DNA of 6,618 bases from Solirubrobacteraceae bacterium (GCA_025928415.1 JAICJK010000151.1:1-6618); one strand, 5' to 3'. Counted from the stretch's first letter, positions 1 through 6,618 are shown. The notes: generated by a model from the sequence alone, not told the origin. Numbers and translations: made by a program.

Positions 1-1634
1 ACGCGTCGCCGGACGCCTTCAACTACCGGCCGATCCTCGGCGGGCCGCCGGCGCTGCCCGGGAACCCGAGCACGACCGCCCAGGCCGGGGCGTACGTCAG
101 CTTCGACACGCGGCGCGATCGCGCCGTCGAGGTCCGGGTCGGCGTGTCGTTCGTCAGCGTCGCGGGCGCGCGCGCCAACCTGCGCGAGAGCGCGGGCGCC
201 ACGGTCGCTGCCGTGCGCGCGAGAGCGCGCCGGACCTGGCGCCGGACGCTCGATGCCGTGCACGTCGACGGCGGGCGCCGCGACGACCGGCGCATGTTCG
301 CCACCGCGCTGTACCACGCGCTGCTCGAGCCGAGCGTGTTCTCCGACCGCGACGGGCGCTACCGCGGCATGGATGGGCGCATCCACCGGGCCGGCCGCGG
401 CGCGCACTACACCGACGTCTCGGGCTGGGACGTCTACCGCGGGCAGCTGCAGCTCGTCGCGATGCTCGACCCCGCGCGCGCGGCGGCGATCGCCGCCTCG
501 CTCGTCGACGACGCGCGCCAGAGCGGCTGCCTGCCCCGCTGGCCGTTCGCCGGCCATCAGACCAACGTGATGGTCGGCGACCCGTCCTCGCCGATCATCG
601 CCTCGACCTACGCGTTCGGCGCGCGCGCCTTCGACGCGCGCGCCGCCCTGCGGGCGATGGTGCGCGGTGCGAGGAAGCCCTGCCACACGCGCGACGGCGA
701 CTACACCGAGCGCGAGGCGCTGAGCGACGTCCTGCGGCTGGGCTACGTGCCGCACGACCTGAACGTCGGCGTCGCCGCCCACACGATCGGCGCCCGCGAC
801 CAGCCGTGGGGCGACGTGTCCACGACGCTCGAGTACGCGATCGCCGACTTCGCGATCTCGCGCCTGGCGCGCGAGCTCGGCGACGACGCCACGGCCCGCG
901 CGTTCGCCGCTCGCGCGCGGGACTGGCGGCTGCTCGTCGACCCGGCGACGCGGACGATCGCCCCCCGCCTGGCGGACGGCGCCTTCGCGCCCGCGCCGGG
1001 CCCGAGCAGCGACGACGGCTACGTCGAGGGCAGCTTGGCCCAGTACGCGTGGCTGGTGCCGCAGGATCCGGCGGGCCTGTTCGCCTCGATGGGCGGCCGG
1101 GCCGCCGCCCGCGCGCGACTCGACGCGCTGTTCGCGGGCCTGAACGGCGGCCCGCGCTCGCCGGTGGCCTTCCTGAGCAACGAGCCCACACTCGGGACGC
1201 CGTGGCTGTACGACTGGCTCGGCGCGCCGCAGCGAGCGCAGGCGGTCGTCCGGCGCGCGCTGCTGCAGCTCTACCGGCCCACGCCGGCCGGCATGCCCGG
1301 CAACGACGACGGCGGCGCGATGAGCGCGTGGTGGGTCTTCGGCGCGCTGGGCTTCTACCCCGCGGTCCCCGGCACGGACCTGCTCGCGCTCGGGAGCCCG
1401 CTGTTCCCGCGGGCGACGATCCGCCTCCCGCGCGGCACGCTGGCGCTCGACGCGCCGCGGGCAGCGCGCGGGCGGCCCTATGTCCGCCGGCTGCGGGTCG
1501 GCGGCCGCGAGCACGGCGCGCCGTGGCTGCGCTTCGCCGACATCGCCGGCGGAGGGACGCTGCACTGGGACCTCGGCAGCACGCCGTCCTCGTGGGGGAG
1601 CAGCCGCGCCGCGGCCCCGCCGTCGTTCCCCTGA
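1..1634 (+). CDS. GH92 family exo-alpha-mannosidase, C-terminal part (5' end outside window)
   Basis: This is the 3' part of a glycoside hydrolase family 92 gene. The frame is open from base 3 and gives 543 residues before TGA. Family members are Ca2+-dependent inverting exo-alpha-mannosidases, usually secreted or surface-bound. Numbering from the first visible codon: the end of the N-terminal beta-sandwich (AYVSFDT, VGVSFVSV) lies within residues 1-60, followed by the (alpha/alpha)6 barrel with SGWDVYR (D143), VMVGDP, TLEYA (E277), YVEGS (E342), SNEP (E394) and GNDDGGAMSAWW (D435/D436). It closes with a beta-rich tail ending in PPSFP, as is usual, so the C-terminus is intact. E342 and the GNDD aspartates sit where the family's general acid and base are expected; that mapping is from memory of the family. 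A GTG at 144 lies inside a conserved strand and is not the start. Signal peptide and linkage specificity cannot be judged because the front is missing. The GH3 gene follows after 50 bp on the same strand. Confidence 0.93.
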   Translation, partial: ASPDAFNYRPILGGPPALPGNPSTTAQAGAYVSFDTRRDRAVEVRVGVSFVSVAGARANLRESAGATVAAVRARARRTWRRTLDAVHVDGGRRDDRRMFATALYHALLEPSVFSDRDGRYRGMDGRIHRAGRGAHYTDVSGWDVYRGQLQLVAMLDPARAAAIAASLVDDARQSGCLPRWPFAGHQTNVMVGDPSSPIIASTYAFGARAFDARAALRAMVRGARKPCHTRDGDYTEREALSDVLRLGYVPHDLNVGVAAHTIGARDQPWGDVSTTLEYAIADFAISRLARELGDDATARAFAARARDWRLLVDPATRTIAPRLADGAFAPAPGPSSDDGYVEGSLAQYAWLVPQDPAGLFASMGGRAAARARLDALFAGLNGGPRSPVAFLSNEPTLGTPWLYDWLGAPQRAQAVVRRALLQLYRPTPAGMPGNDDGGAMSAWWVFGALGFYPAVPGTDLLALGSPLFPRATIRLPRGTLALDAPRAARGRPYVRRLRVGGREHGAPWLRFADIAGGGTLHWDLGSTPSSWGSSRAAAPPSFP

Positions 1635-1657
1635 CGGGCCGCGCCCGGAGATAGGGT
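1631..1657 (+). promoter_or_regulatory. Possible promoter for the GH3 gene
   Basis: TAGGGT at 1652-1657 fits the TANNNT -10 element common in high-GC actinomycetes. CTGACG at 1631-1636, overlapping the GH92 stop codon, resembles a TTGACA-type -35 element. The spacer is 15 bp, shorter than the usual 16-18, which weakens the call. A start site near 1664 would leave a leader of about 20 nt containing the ribosome-binding site. If real, the GH3 gene could be transcribed alone as well as by read-through from GH92. This is inferred from motif match only. Confidence 0.3.
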
Positions 1658-1674
1658 CGGCCGCGACCGTCCGT

Positions 1675-1680
1675 GAGGAG
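1675..1680 (+). promoter_or_regulatory. Ribosome-binding site that sets the GH3 start
   Basis: GAGGAG is a strong Shine-Dalgarno match lying 4 nt before the GTG at 1685. The other in-frame GTG at 1673 lies upstream of this site and has no comparable sequence at a proper distance: the nearest GGAG, at 1647-1650, is over 20 nt away. The site therefore favours 1685, although a 4-nt spacer is slightly short. Confidence 0.65.
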
Positions 1681-1684
1681 AGCC

Positions 1685-4234
1685 GTGCGCAAGTCCGCAT
1701 CCCTGGTGGCCGTCGCCGCCGCCCTGATCGCGCCGGCGAGCGCCGTCGCGGCCACGCCGGCCGAGCGCGCGAGCGCGCTGGTGGCCCAGATGACGCTCCC
1801 CGAGGAGCTCTCGCTGGTCGGCAGCGGCGTGGACGGCGTCCCCCGACTCGGGGTCCCGCCGCTGCTGTTCACCGACGGCCCGAACGGGGTGGGCGAGGAC
1901 GCCAAGGACGTGACGTCGTTCCCGAACGCGGTGAACATCGGCGCGTCGTTCGACCCCGGCCTCGCGCGCCGCTACGGGGAGGCCCTGGGCGCCGAGGCCG
2001 CCGCGAGCGGCAGGAACCTCATCGGGGCCCCGACGATCAACATCGTCCGCACGCCGCTGTGGGGCAGGGCGGCGGAGACGCTGGGCGAGGACCCGTTCCT
2101 CACCAGCTCGCTGGTCGTGCCGGAGGTCCGGGGCATCCAGAGCCGGCGGGTGATCGCCCAGGTCAAGCACTACGCGGCCAACAACCAGGAGGTCGGGCGC
2201 TTCGGCCCGACGCTCGGCGCACCCGGGGTGGACGTGCAGGTCTCCGACCGCGCGCTGCACGAGATCTACTACCCGGGCTTCCGGGCCGCGGTCGGCCCCG
2301 GCGGCGCGGCCTCGGTGATGTGCTCCTACAACCGCATCGACGGCACGCAGGCGTGCGAGAACGCCAAGCACCTCGCGCAGCTGCAGGCCTTCGGCCTGCA
2401 GGGCTTCGTCGAGCCGGACGCCACCCTGGCCGTGCGCGACGTGCCGGCCGCCGCGCGCGCCGGCGTCGACAACTTCCAGCTCGGCAGCCTGGCCAGCGCA
2501 TCGGCGGGCGTCGCCGGCGGCCAGGGCCGCGCGGAGGTCAAGGTCCTCGCCGACGCCGTCGCGAGCGGGAAGCTGCCGCGCAGCGTCATCGACCAGAGCG
2601 CGCGCGACATCCTGATCGCCATGGACCGCGTCGGGCTGCTGGACCACCCGGCGGTCGCCGAACGGCGGTCCCCGAGCACCGCCGCGCACCGCGCGCTGGC
2701 CACGGACATCTCGACGCGGGCCACCGTGCTGCTGAAGAACCGCGGCCAGGTGCTGCCGCTGCCCGCCCGGACCCGCTCGATCGCGGTCATCGGGCACGAC
2801 GCCGGCGCCGACACGCAGACCGAGGAGAACGGGTCGCCCGCCGTCGTCCCCGGCCGGCCGGTGATCACGCCGCTGGCCGGCATCCGCCGCCGCGCGCCGC
2901 GCGGGACCCGCGTCGCCTACGCGCCCGGCACCAAGGGCGTGGTCGCCCTCCCGGTCGTCCCGTCGAGCGTCCTGACCCCCGCGTCCGGCGGTGGGCAGGG
3001 CCTGTCGGGGGCCTACTACGCGGGCACCGGCTTCGCGGGACAGCCGGTCCTGACGCAGAACGTCGCGTCGATCGACTTCGCGAGCCCCGAGAAGGCCCCG
3101 CTCGCGCCGATCCCCGGCACGAAGGCGAGCTCGGCGCGGTGGACCGGCACGCTCGACCCGCCGACGACGGGTCGCTACCGCTTCTCGCTCGCCGTGTCGG
3201 GCGCGGCGAAGCTGACGATCGACGGGCGCGAGGTCATCTCGGCGAACGCGGAGTTCATCGGCGGCGGCGCGACGTTCCCGGGCGGGCCGCCGATCACCGC
3301 GCAGGGCGGTGTCGTCCTGCGCGCCCATCACCAGGTCCCGATCGCGGTCGAGTACTCCACCGCCGTGTCGATCGCCGGCGCGGAGCTGCACCTCGGCTGG
3401 GAGCCGCCGCACCCGTCGGCCATCCGGCGCGCGGCGGCGACGGCCCGGCGCGCGAGGGTCGCCGTCGTGTTCGCCGACGACCGCACCAGCGAGGGCATGG
3501 ACCGCGACTCCCTGGCGCTGCCCGGCGACCAGGACCGGCTGATCGAGGCGGTCGCCGAGGCCAACCGGCACACGGTCGTCGTCCTGCACACCTCCGGGCC
3601 GGTGCTGATGCCGTGGCGCAACAGGGTCGCCGCGATCGTCGAGGCCTGGTACCCGGGCCAGATGAGCGGCCGAGCGATCGCGCGGACGCTGTTCGGCGAC
3701 GCCGACCCCTCGGGCCGCCTGCCCGTCACCTGGCCGGCGAACGCCGGGCAGGGCCCGACCGCGACGGCCGCGGCGTACCCCGGCATCGACAACGCGGTCT
3801 CCTACAGCGAGGCCCTGCTGGTCGGCTACCGGTACTACGACCAGACGCGCCAGCGGCCGCTGTACCCGTTCGGCTACGGGCTGTCGTACACGACGTTCAG
3901 GCTGAGCAGGCCGCGCATCGCCAGGAAGGGCGCGGGCAGCTTCGACGTCTCGGTGCGGGTGCGCAACACCGGCCGCCGCGCGGGCGCGCAGGTCGTCCAG
4001 GTCTACGTCGGGGACCCGGCCGGGTCGGGCGAGCCGCCGCGCCAGCTCAAGGCGTTCGCGCGGGTGGCGTTGCGGCCCGGCCGCAGCCGGACCGTCAGGC
4101 TCCGGCTCGACCCGAGCGCGTTCCAGGCCTGGGACGCGCAGCGCAGCGCGTGGACGACCCCCAGCGGCGCCTTCCGGATCTACGTCGGGACCTCGTCGCG
4201 CGACCTGCCGTACCGCCTGAGCTTGGCGCCCTGA
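1685..4234 (+). CDS. Secreted GH3 family beta-glycosidase (beta-glucosidase-like) with PA14 insert and FN3-like domain
   Basis: A complete 849-residue glycoside hydrolase family 3 enzyme that should remove non-reducing beta-linked sugars (glucose, xylose or similar) by a retaining mechanism outside the membrane. A Sec-type signal peptide covers residues 1-22/23 (MRK, hydrophobic core, AVA-A). The GH3 N-terminal barrel (about 28-320) shows TDGPNG (D64), LGEDPF, KHYAANNQE (K161-H162), VMCSYNRIDG and FVEPDA, where D245 is the expected nucleophile. The second GH3 domain (about 345-735) is split by a PA14 domain at about 437-575, as in other PA14-type GH3 enzymes where the insert helps shape substrate specificity. 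E603 in TSEGMDR matches the acid/base of that subgroup. A fibronectin-III-like domain (about 752-845) ends the protein. One oddity is that the usual SDW around the nucleophile reads PDA. GTG at 1685 was chosen for its ribosome-binding site; GTG at 1673 would add four residues. The gene probably belongs with the upstream GH92 gene in a glycan-degradation group. The exact sugar specificity is not evident. Confidence 0.93.
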   Translation: MRKSASLVAVAAALIAPASAVAATPAERASALVAQMTLPEELSLVGSGVDGVPRLGVPPLLFTDGPNGVGEDAKDVTSFPNAVNIGASFDPGLARRYGEALGAEAAASGRNLIGAPTINIVRTPLWGRAAETLGEDPFLTSSLVVPEVRGIQSRRVIAQVKHYAANNQEVGRFGPTLGAPGVDVQVSDRALHEIYYPGFRAAVGPGGAASVMCSYNRIDGTQACENAKHLAQLQAFGLQGFVEPDATLAVRDVPAAARAGVDNFQLGSLASASAGVAGGQGRAEVKVLADAVASGKLPRSVIDQSARDILIAMDRVGLLDHPAVAERRSPSTAAHRALATDISTRATVLLKNRGQVLPLPARTRSIAVIGHDAGADTQTEENGSPAVVPGRPVITPLAGIRRRAPRGTRVAYAPGTKGVVALPVVPSSVLTPASGGGQGLSGAYYAGTGFAGQPVLTQNVASIDFASPEKAPLAPIPGTKASSARWTGTLDPPTTGRYRFSLAVSGAAKLTIDGREVISANAEFIGGGATFPGGPPITAQGGVVLRAHHQVPIAVEYSTAVSIAGAELHLGWEPPHPSAIRRAAATARRARVAVVFADDRTSEGMDRDSLALPGDQDRLIEAVAEANRHTVVVLHTSGPVLMPWRNRVAAIVEAWYPGQMSGRAIARTLFGDADPSGRLPVTWPANAGQGPTATAAAYPGIDNAVSYSEALLVGYRYYDQTRQRPLYPFGYGLSYTTFRLSRPRIARKGAGSFDVSVRVRNTGRRAGAQVVQVYVGDPAGSGEPPRQLKAFARVALRPGRSRTVRLRLDPSAFQAWDAQRSAWTTPSGAFRIYVGTSSRDLPYRLSLAP

Positions 4235-4243
4235 GGCGCGGGG

Positions 4244-4272
4244 CCGCCGCGCCGCATCGCGCGGCGCGGCGG
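4244..4272. terminator. GC-rich hairpin between convergent genes, likely bidirectional terminator
   Basis: The arms CCGCCGCGCCGC (4244-4255) and GCGGCGCGGCGG (4261-4272) are perfect 12-bp reverse complements around the 5-nt loop ATCGC. The structure starts 9 nt after the GH3 stop and ends 8 nt before the stop codon of the opposing hydrolase gene, which is ideal for ending transcription from both sides. It has no T-tract on either strand, as is common for actinomycete hairpin terminators, so efficiency is uncertain. The stem is the main content of the 46-bp convergent gap. Confidence 0.7.
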
Positions 4273-4280
4273 GCTGACCG

Positions 4281-6563
4281 CTACGGCGTCGCCGGGCGGT
4301 TGGCCAGCGCCTGGTAGGTGCGGCACGGCTCGCCGCGCAGGCCCGGGCACGGCGGCAGCCCCGTCGGGACGCTCACGCCCGGCACCACCGGCAGCACGAG
4401 GCTGGACGGCATCTGCAGCGAATGGGCGATCGAGACGGTGGCGGTGCCGGCCGGGTCGGTCTCGCCGAAGGACCAGATCGGCTGGTCGCCGTTCGGCGCG
4501 GCGATCGTCACCCGGATCCGCGAGCCGGCGCGGTAGGCGTGGCCCTCGTAGTAGAGGGGGATCGTCAGCGGGACGTAGCGGCCCGTGGGCATCGGCGCGA
4601 CGTCGGACTGCCTGAGGCTCAGCACCGGCTCGAGCGGCGTGCTCTTGGCGGCGTCGAGCTTGCGCTCGTTCGCCCGCAGCCAGCCGCCCTGGACGAAGCT
4701 CTCCTTGCCGTCGGGCCTGACCTCGGTGATCGTCGCCTGGAGGTCGACGTTCGGCGTCGAGGAGCGCACCCAGAGCTTCACGGCGCCGGCGCCGATGACC
4801 GTGGTGCTGCCGGCCAGCGGGCTCGTCAGGTACGAGACGGCGCTGCCCGCCGGGTTCTGGGTCCACTGGTAGGGGGGATTCGCGGTCCACAGGCCGTTGG
4901 TGCCCGAGCCGGTGTCGCCGCTGAAGTCGGTCAGCGGGCGGGCATGGGCGTTCCAGGTGAACGCGTCGGCTCCCGGCCGCAGCGACGGGACGCTGCCCAG
5001 TGCGCCGCCGGACCCCAGGTACCACGTGCGGGCGGTCGTGCCGGGGATCGGGAAGCTCGGCCACGAGTGCTCGAAGCCGGGGGACGGGTAGCCGGGCTGC
5101 GGGCCGCCGGCGCCGTTGTCGAACAGCACCCGGACCTGCGGCAGCTGCTCGAAGGCCGTCTTGGCCAGCGCGTAGGTCGGCAGCAGCTGGATCGGGTCGG
5201 GCGGCATCGTGACGCCCGTGATCCCCATCGCCTCCTGGTAGATGACCGGCGCGGCGGCGTGGATCAGCGCGCCGCCCACGACCGGCGACTGCTGGGCGAC
5301 GTACAGCTCGAGGAAGTCGTACCAGCGGTTGAAGGTCGCCGGGTCGAGCGAGTCGACGTGCGTGCCGTTGGTGAACGTGAACCACTTCTTCGACGTCCCG
5401 GTCATGTGCTCGGCGAGCGTCGGGCAGTGGCCGCCGGTCTGCTCGTCGGTCCACTGGCAGGCCATGAACACCGGCACGTTGATCTTGTTGACGAACGTGA
5501 CCGGCGACAGCGGGTCGGCGACGGACGGCACGTAGTGCGAGTTGGCCCGGATCTTGGCCATCAGGTCGACGGCCTCGCCGTGCAGCGCCTGGTTGGCGGC
5601 GCACGTCGCGTCGCCGCCCTGGATGCGCTGGTAGGCCCAGCTCTGACCGCCGGTGGCCGACGCCGGCTGCGCGTCGTGCACGCGCTCCTCCGCCCAGTTC
5701 ACCGCGAAGCCCGTGTTGAGGATGCCGCCCGGGTAGAGCGTCGTCTGCGTGTTGTCGATCACCGAGAACGGCGCGATGGCGGCGAGGCTCGGCGGCTGGG
5801 TCTGGGCGGTGAACAGCTGGCTGATGCCGCCGTAGGAGATGCCCATCATGCCGACCTTGTTGTGCAGGACCCACGGCTGTCGCGCGATGGTCTCGATCAC
5901 GTCGTAGCCGTCGAGGTTCTGCAGCGGCTCGAAGAAGTCGTAGGCGCCGCCCGAGCAGCCGGTGCCGCGCATGTTGACGTCGACGACCGTGAACCCCATC
6001 AGGTTGGCCAGGACCGCGATGCCGTTCTGGGGGCCGGCCGGGTCGGCGTAGCCGTAGCCGGAGTACTCGATGAGCGTCGGGGTGGGCCCGGCGGTGACCG
6101 GCGGGAGCTTGATCCCGGCCGGGAGCGGCAGCGCGCTGGCCACGTCCGACGGCGGGTGCACGTCGATCGCCAGCTTGGTGCCGTCCCGGGTGGTCAGGTA
6201 GCCGTAGCCGCTGGCGGGGATCGACTGGTTGTAGATGTCGGTGCTCGGCGGGGCCGGCTGGTTCGTCAGCACGGTCAGCGGGGCGGACCGCGTCCCGTCC
6301 GCCGCGCGCACGGTGTAGCCGCTGCCCGGCGTGACGTTGCGGAACAGCAGGCCACCCTGCGCGTCGGCCTGCTGGGTGGCGACGGTCGTGCCGGCGGCGT
6401 TCAGCAGTGACATCTGCGCGGACGGCGCGAGGCCGGTCACGTAGACCTGCTCCGCGCTGCCGTGCGCGCTGAACGTGGTGGCGGCCGAGGCACCCGCCGC
6501 ACAGACGAGCATCACCACCAGCGCCGCGATACCCCCATTGACCAAGACGCGCGAGCGATGCAC
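4281..6563 (-). CDS. Secreted CocE/NonD family (peptidase S15-like) alpha/beta-hydrolase
   Basis: A complete 760-residue protein of the CocE/NonD, X-Pro dipeptidyl-peptidase S15-like group: serine hydrolases that cleave acyl esters, amides or, in some members, X-Pro peptides. A signal peptide is seen at residues 1-27 (HRSR, hydrophobic core, ASA-A). A small beta-sandwich-like domain (about 31-100; EQVYVTGLAPSA, GLLFRNV) precedes the catalytic domain (about 115-425). That domain shows YLTTRDGTKLAIDV, EYSGYG (possible oxyanion tyrosine), VNMRGTGCSGG, the nucleophile elbow GISYGG (S243), QWTDEQ (probable triad D373) and GTHVDS (probable triad H402). A PepX_C-like jelly-roll follows (about 540-715; TANPPYQW, VKLWVRSSTPNVDL, IRVTIAAPNGDQP), then a tail with C739 and C747. 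The six cysteines outside the signal peptide suit an exported, disulfide-bonded protein. The start is GTG at 6563, which gives a well-formed signal peptide but has no clear ribosome-binding site; the frame is open upstream to the window edge. The stop is TAG. Fold and triad are well supported; the substrate is unknown, so a peptidase name would go too far. Confidence 0.9.
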   Translation of the reverse strand: MHRSRVLVNGGIAALVVMLVCAAGASAATTFSAHGSAEQVYVTGLAPSAQMSLLNAAGTTVATQQADAQGGLLFRNVTPGSGYTVRAADGTRSAPLTVLTNQPAPPSTDIYNQSIPASGYGYLTTRDGTKLAIDVHPPSDVASALPLPAGIKLPPVTAGPTPTLIEYSGYGYADPAGPQNGIAVLANLMGFTVVDVNMRGTGCSGGAYDFFEPLQNLDGYDVIETIARQPWVLHNKVGMMGISYGGISQLFTAQTQPPSLAAIAPFSVIDNTQTTLYPGGILNTGFAVNWAEERVHDAQPASATGGQSWAYQRIQGGDATCAANQALHGEAVDLMAKIRANSHYVPSVADPLSPVTFVNKINVPVFMACQWTDEQTGGHCPTLAEHMTGTSKKWFTFTNGTHVDSLDPATFNRWYDFLELYVAQQSPVVGGALIHAAAPVIYQEAMGITGVTMPPDPIQLLPTYALAKTAFEQLPQVRVLFDNGAGGPQPGYPSPGFEHSWPSFPIPGTTARTWYLGSGGALGSVPSLRPGADAFTWNAHARPLTDFSGDTGSGTNGLWTANPPYQWTQNPAGSAVSYLTSPLAGSTTVIGAGAVKLWVRSSTPNVDLQATITEVRPDGKESFVQGGWLRANERKLDAAKSTPLEPVLSLRQSDVAPMPTGRYVPLTIPLYYEGHAYRAGSRIRVTIAAPNGDQPIWSFGETDPAGTATVSIAHSLQMPSSLVLPVVPGVSVPTGLPPCPGLRGEPCRTYQALANRPATP

Positions 6564-6567
6564 GGCG

Positions 6568-6584
6568 GCGGCGGTACCCGCCGC
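6568..6584 (-). promoter_or_regulatory. Small GC hairpin in front of the hydrolase start codon
   Basis: On the minus strand, GCGGCGG and CCGCCGC form a perfect 7-bp stem with the 3-nt loop GTA. It ends 4 nt before the GTG start and fills the place where a Shine-Dalgarno sequence should be; none is visible. If transcribed, it could limit initiation, or it may mean that the start or transcript is not as assumed. The remaining upstream bases to the window edge (6585-6618) show no convincing -10 or -35 element. Short GC palindromes are frequent by chance at this base composition. Confidence 0.25.
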
Positions 6585-6618
6585 TGCGGGTCGTGAAACG
6601 CGGGCGTTCAGTCTTGCC

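Noticed and set aside
144..146. GTG at 144 as the start of the mannosidase gene
   Set aside because: The frame is open upstream to the window edge and encodes conserved GH92 sequence there (AYVSFDT). The GTG falls in the middle of a beta-strand and has no signal peptide or ribosome-binding site.
1637..1665. Direct repeat GGCCGCG (1637-1643 and 1659-1665) in the GH92-GH3 gap
   Set aside because: A 7-bp all-GC repeat is expected by chance in such DNA and has no supporting context.
1478..4317. Very long open frames overlapping the GH92 and GH3 genes on both strands (one of about 700 codons antisense, one of about 945 codons in another forward frame)
   Set aside because: Their translations are low-complexity Arg/Ala/Gly/Pro-rich and match no family, while the GH92 and GH3 frames carry clear motifs throughout. 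Stop codons are rare in every frame at this GC content, so these are shadows.
4180..6410. Long frames overlapping the S15-like hydrolase gene on both strands (one of about 560 codons on the same strand, one of about 660 codons opposite)
   Set aside because: They have the same compositional bias and no recognisable domain. The 760-residue hydrolase frame has signal peptide, catalytic motifs and jelly-roll in one unbroken reading.
6489..6512. Lipoprotein signal (lipobox) around C21 of the S15-like hydrolase
   Set aside because: The residues before the cysteine are M-L-V. A lipobox needs a small residue (G, A or S) directly before it. The ASA-A site a few residues later fits ordinary signal peptidase cleavage better.
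1..6618. Mobile element, CRISPR array, tRNA/rRNA, phage or toxin-antitoxin content
   Set aside because: No terminal inverted repeats, spaced repeat arrays, cloverleaf sequences or related protein motifs were seen. Nearly all bases are taken up by the three hydrolase genes.

Overview
This is about 6.6 kb of very GC-rich DNA, with third codon positions almost all G or C, GTG start codons and compact spacing. It carries three large genes for probable secreted hydrolases and very little else. GC content, codon use and protein style point to a high-GC actinomycete. A soil lineage such as Thermoleophilia/Solirubrobacterales is my best guess, but that rests on recall of similar proteins and not on a search.

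Layout: (1) Bases 1-1634 (+) hold the last 543 codons of a GH92 exo-alpha-mannosidase; its 5' end lies outside the window. (2) Bases 1685-4234 (+) hold a complete GH3 beta-glycosidase with a signal peptide, a PA14 domain inserted in the second catalytic domain, and a C-terminal fibronectin-III-like domain. It starts 50 bp after the GH92 stop, with a clear Shine-Dalgarno sequence and a possible promoter of its own. (3) Bases 4281-6563 (-) hold a complete secreted CocE/NonD (peptidase S15-like) alpha/beta-hydrolase with an N-terminal beta-sandwich domain and a C-terminal jelly-roll. It converges on the GH3 gene. The 46 bp between the two stop codons hold a perfect 12-bp GC hairpin, probably a shared bidirectional terminator. 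The 55 bp upstream of gene 3 to the window edge hold a small hairpin over the expected ribosome-binding region and no recognisable promoter.

The two glycoside hydrolases make sense together as extracellular exo-enzymes trimming non-reducing alpha-mannosyl and beta-linked sugar residues from plant, fungal or glycoprotein glycans. The S15-like hydrolase is on the other strand, belongs to another transcription unit, and its substrate cannot be told from sequence. I see no mobile element, CRISPR array, RNA gene or toxin/defence system. The points worth a second look are an unusual nucleophile motif in the GH3 enzyme, the intergenic hairpins, the start-site questions and the accessory domains of the S15-like protein. 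I do not see an undescribed system here.
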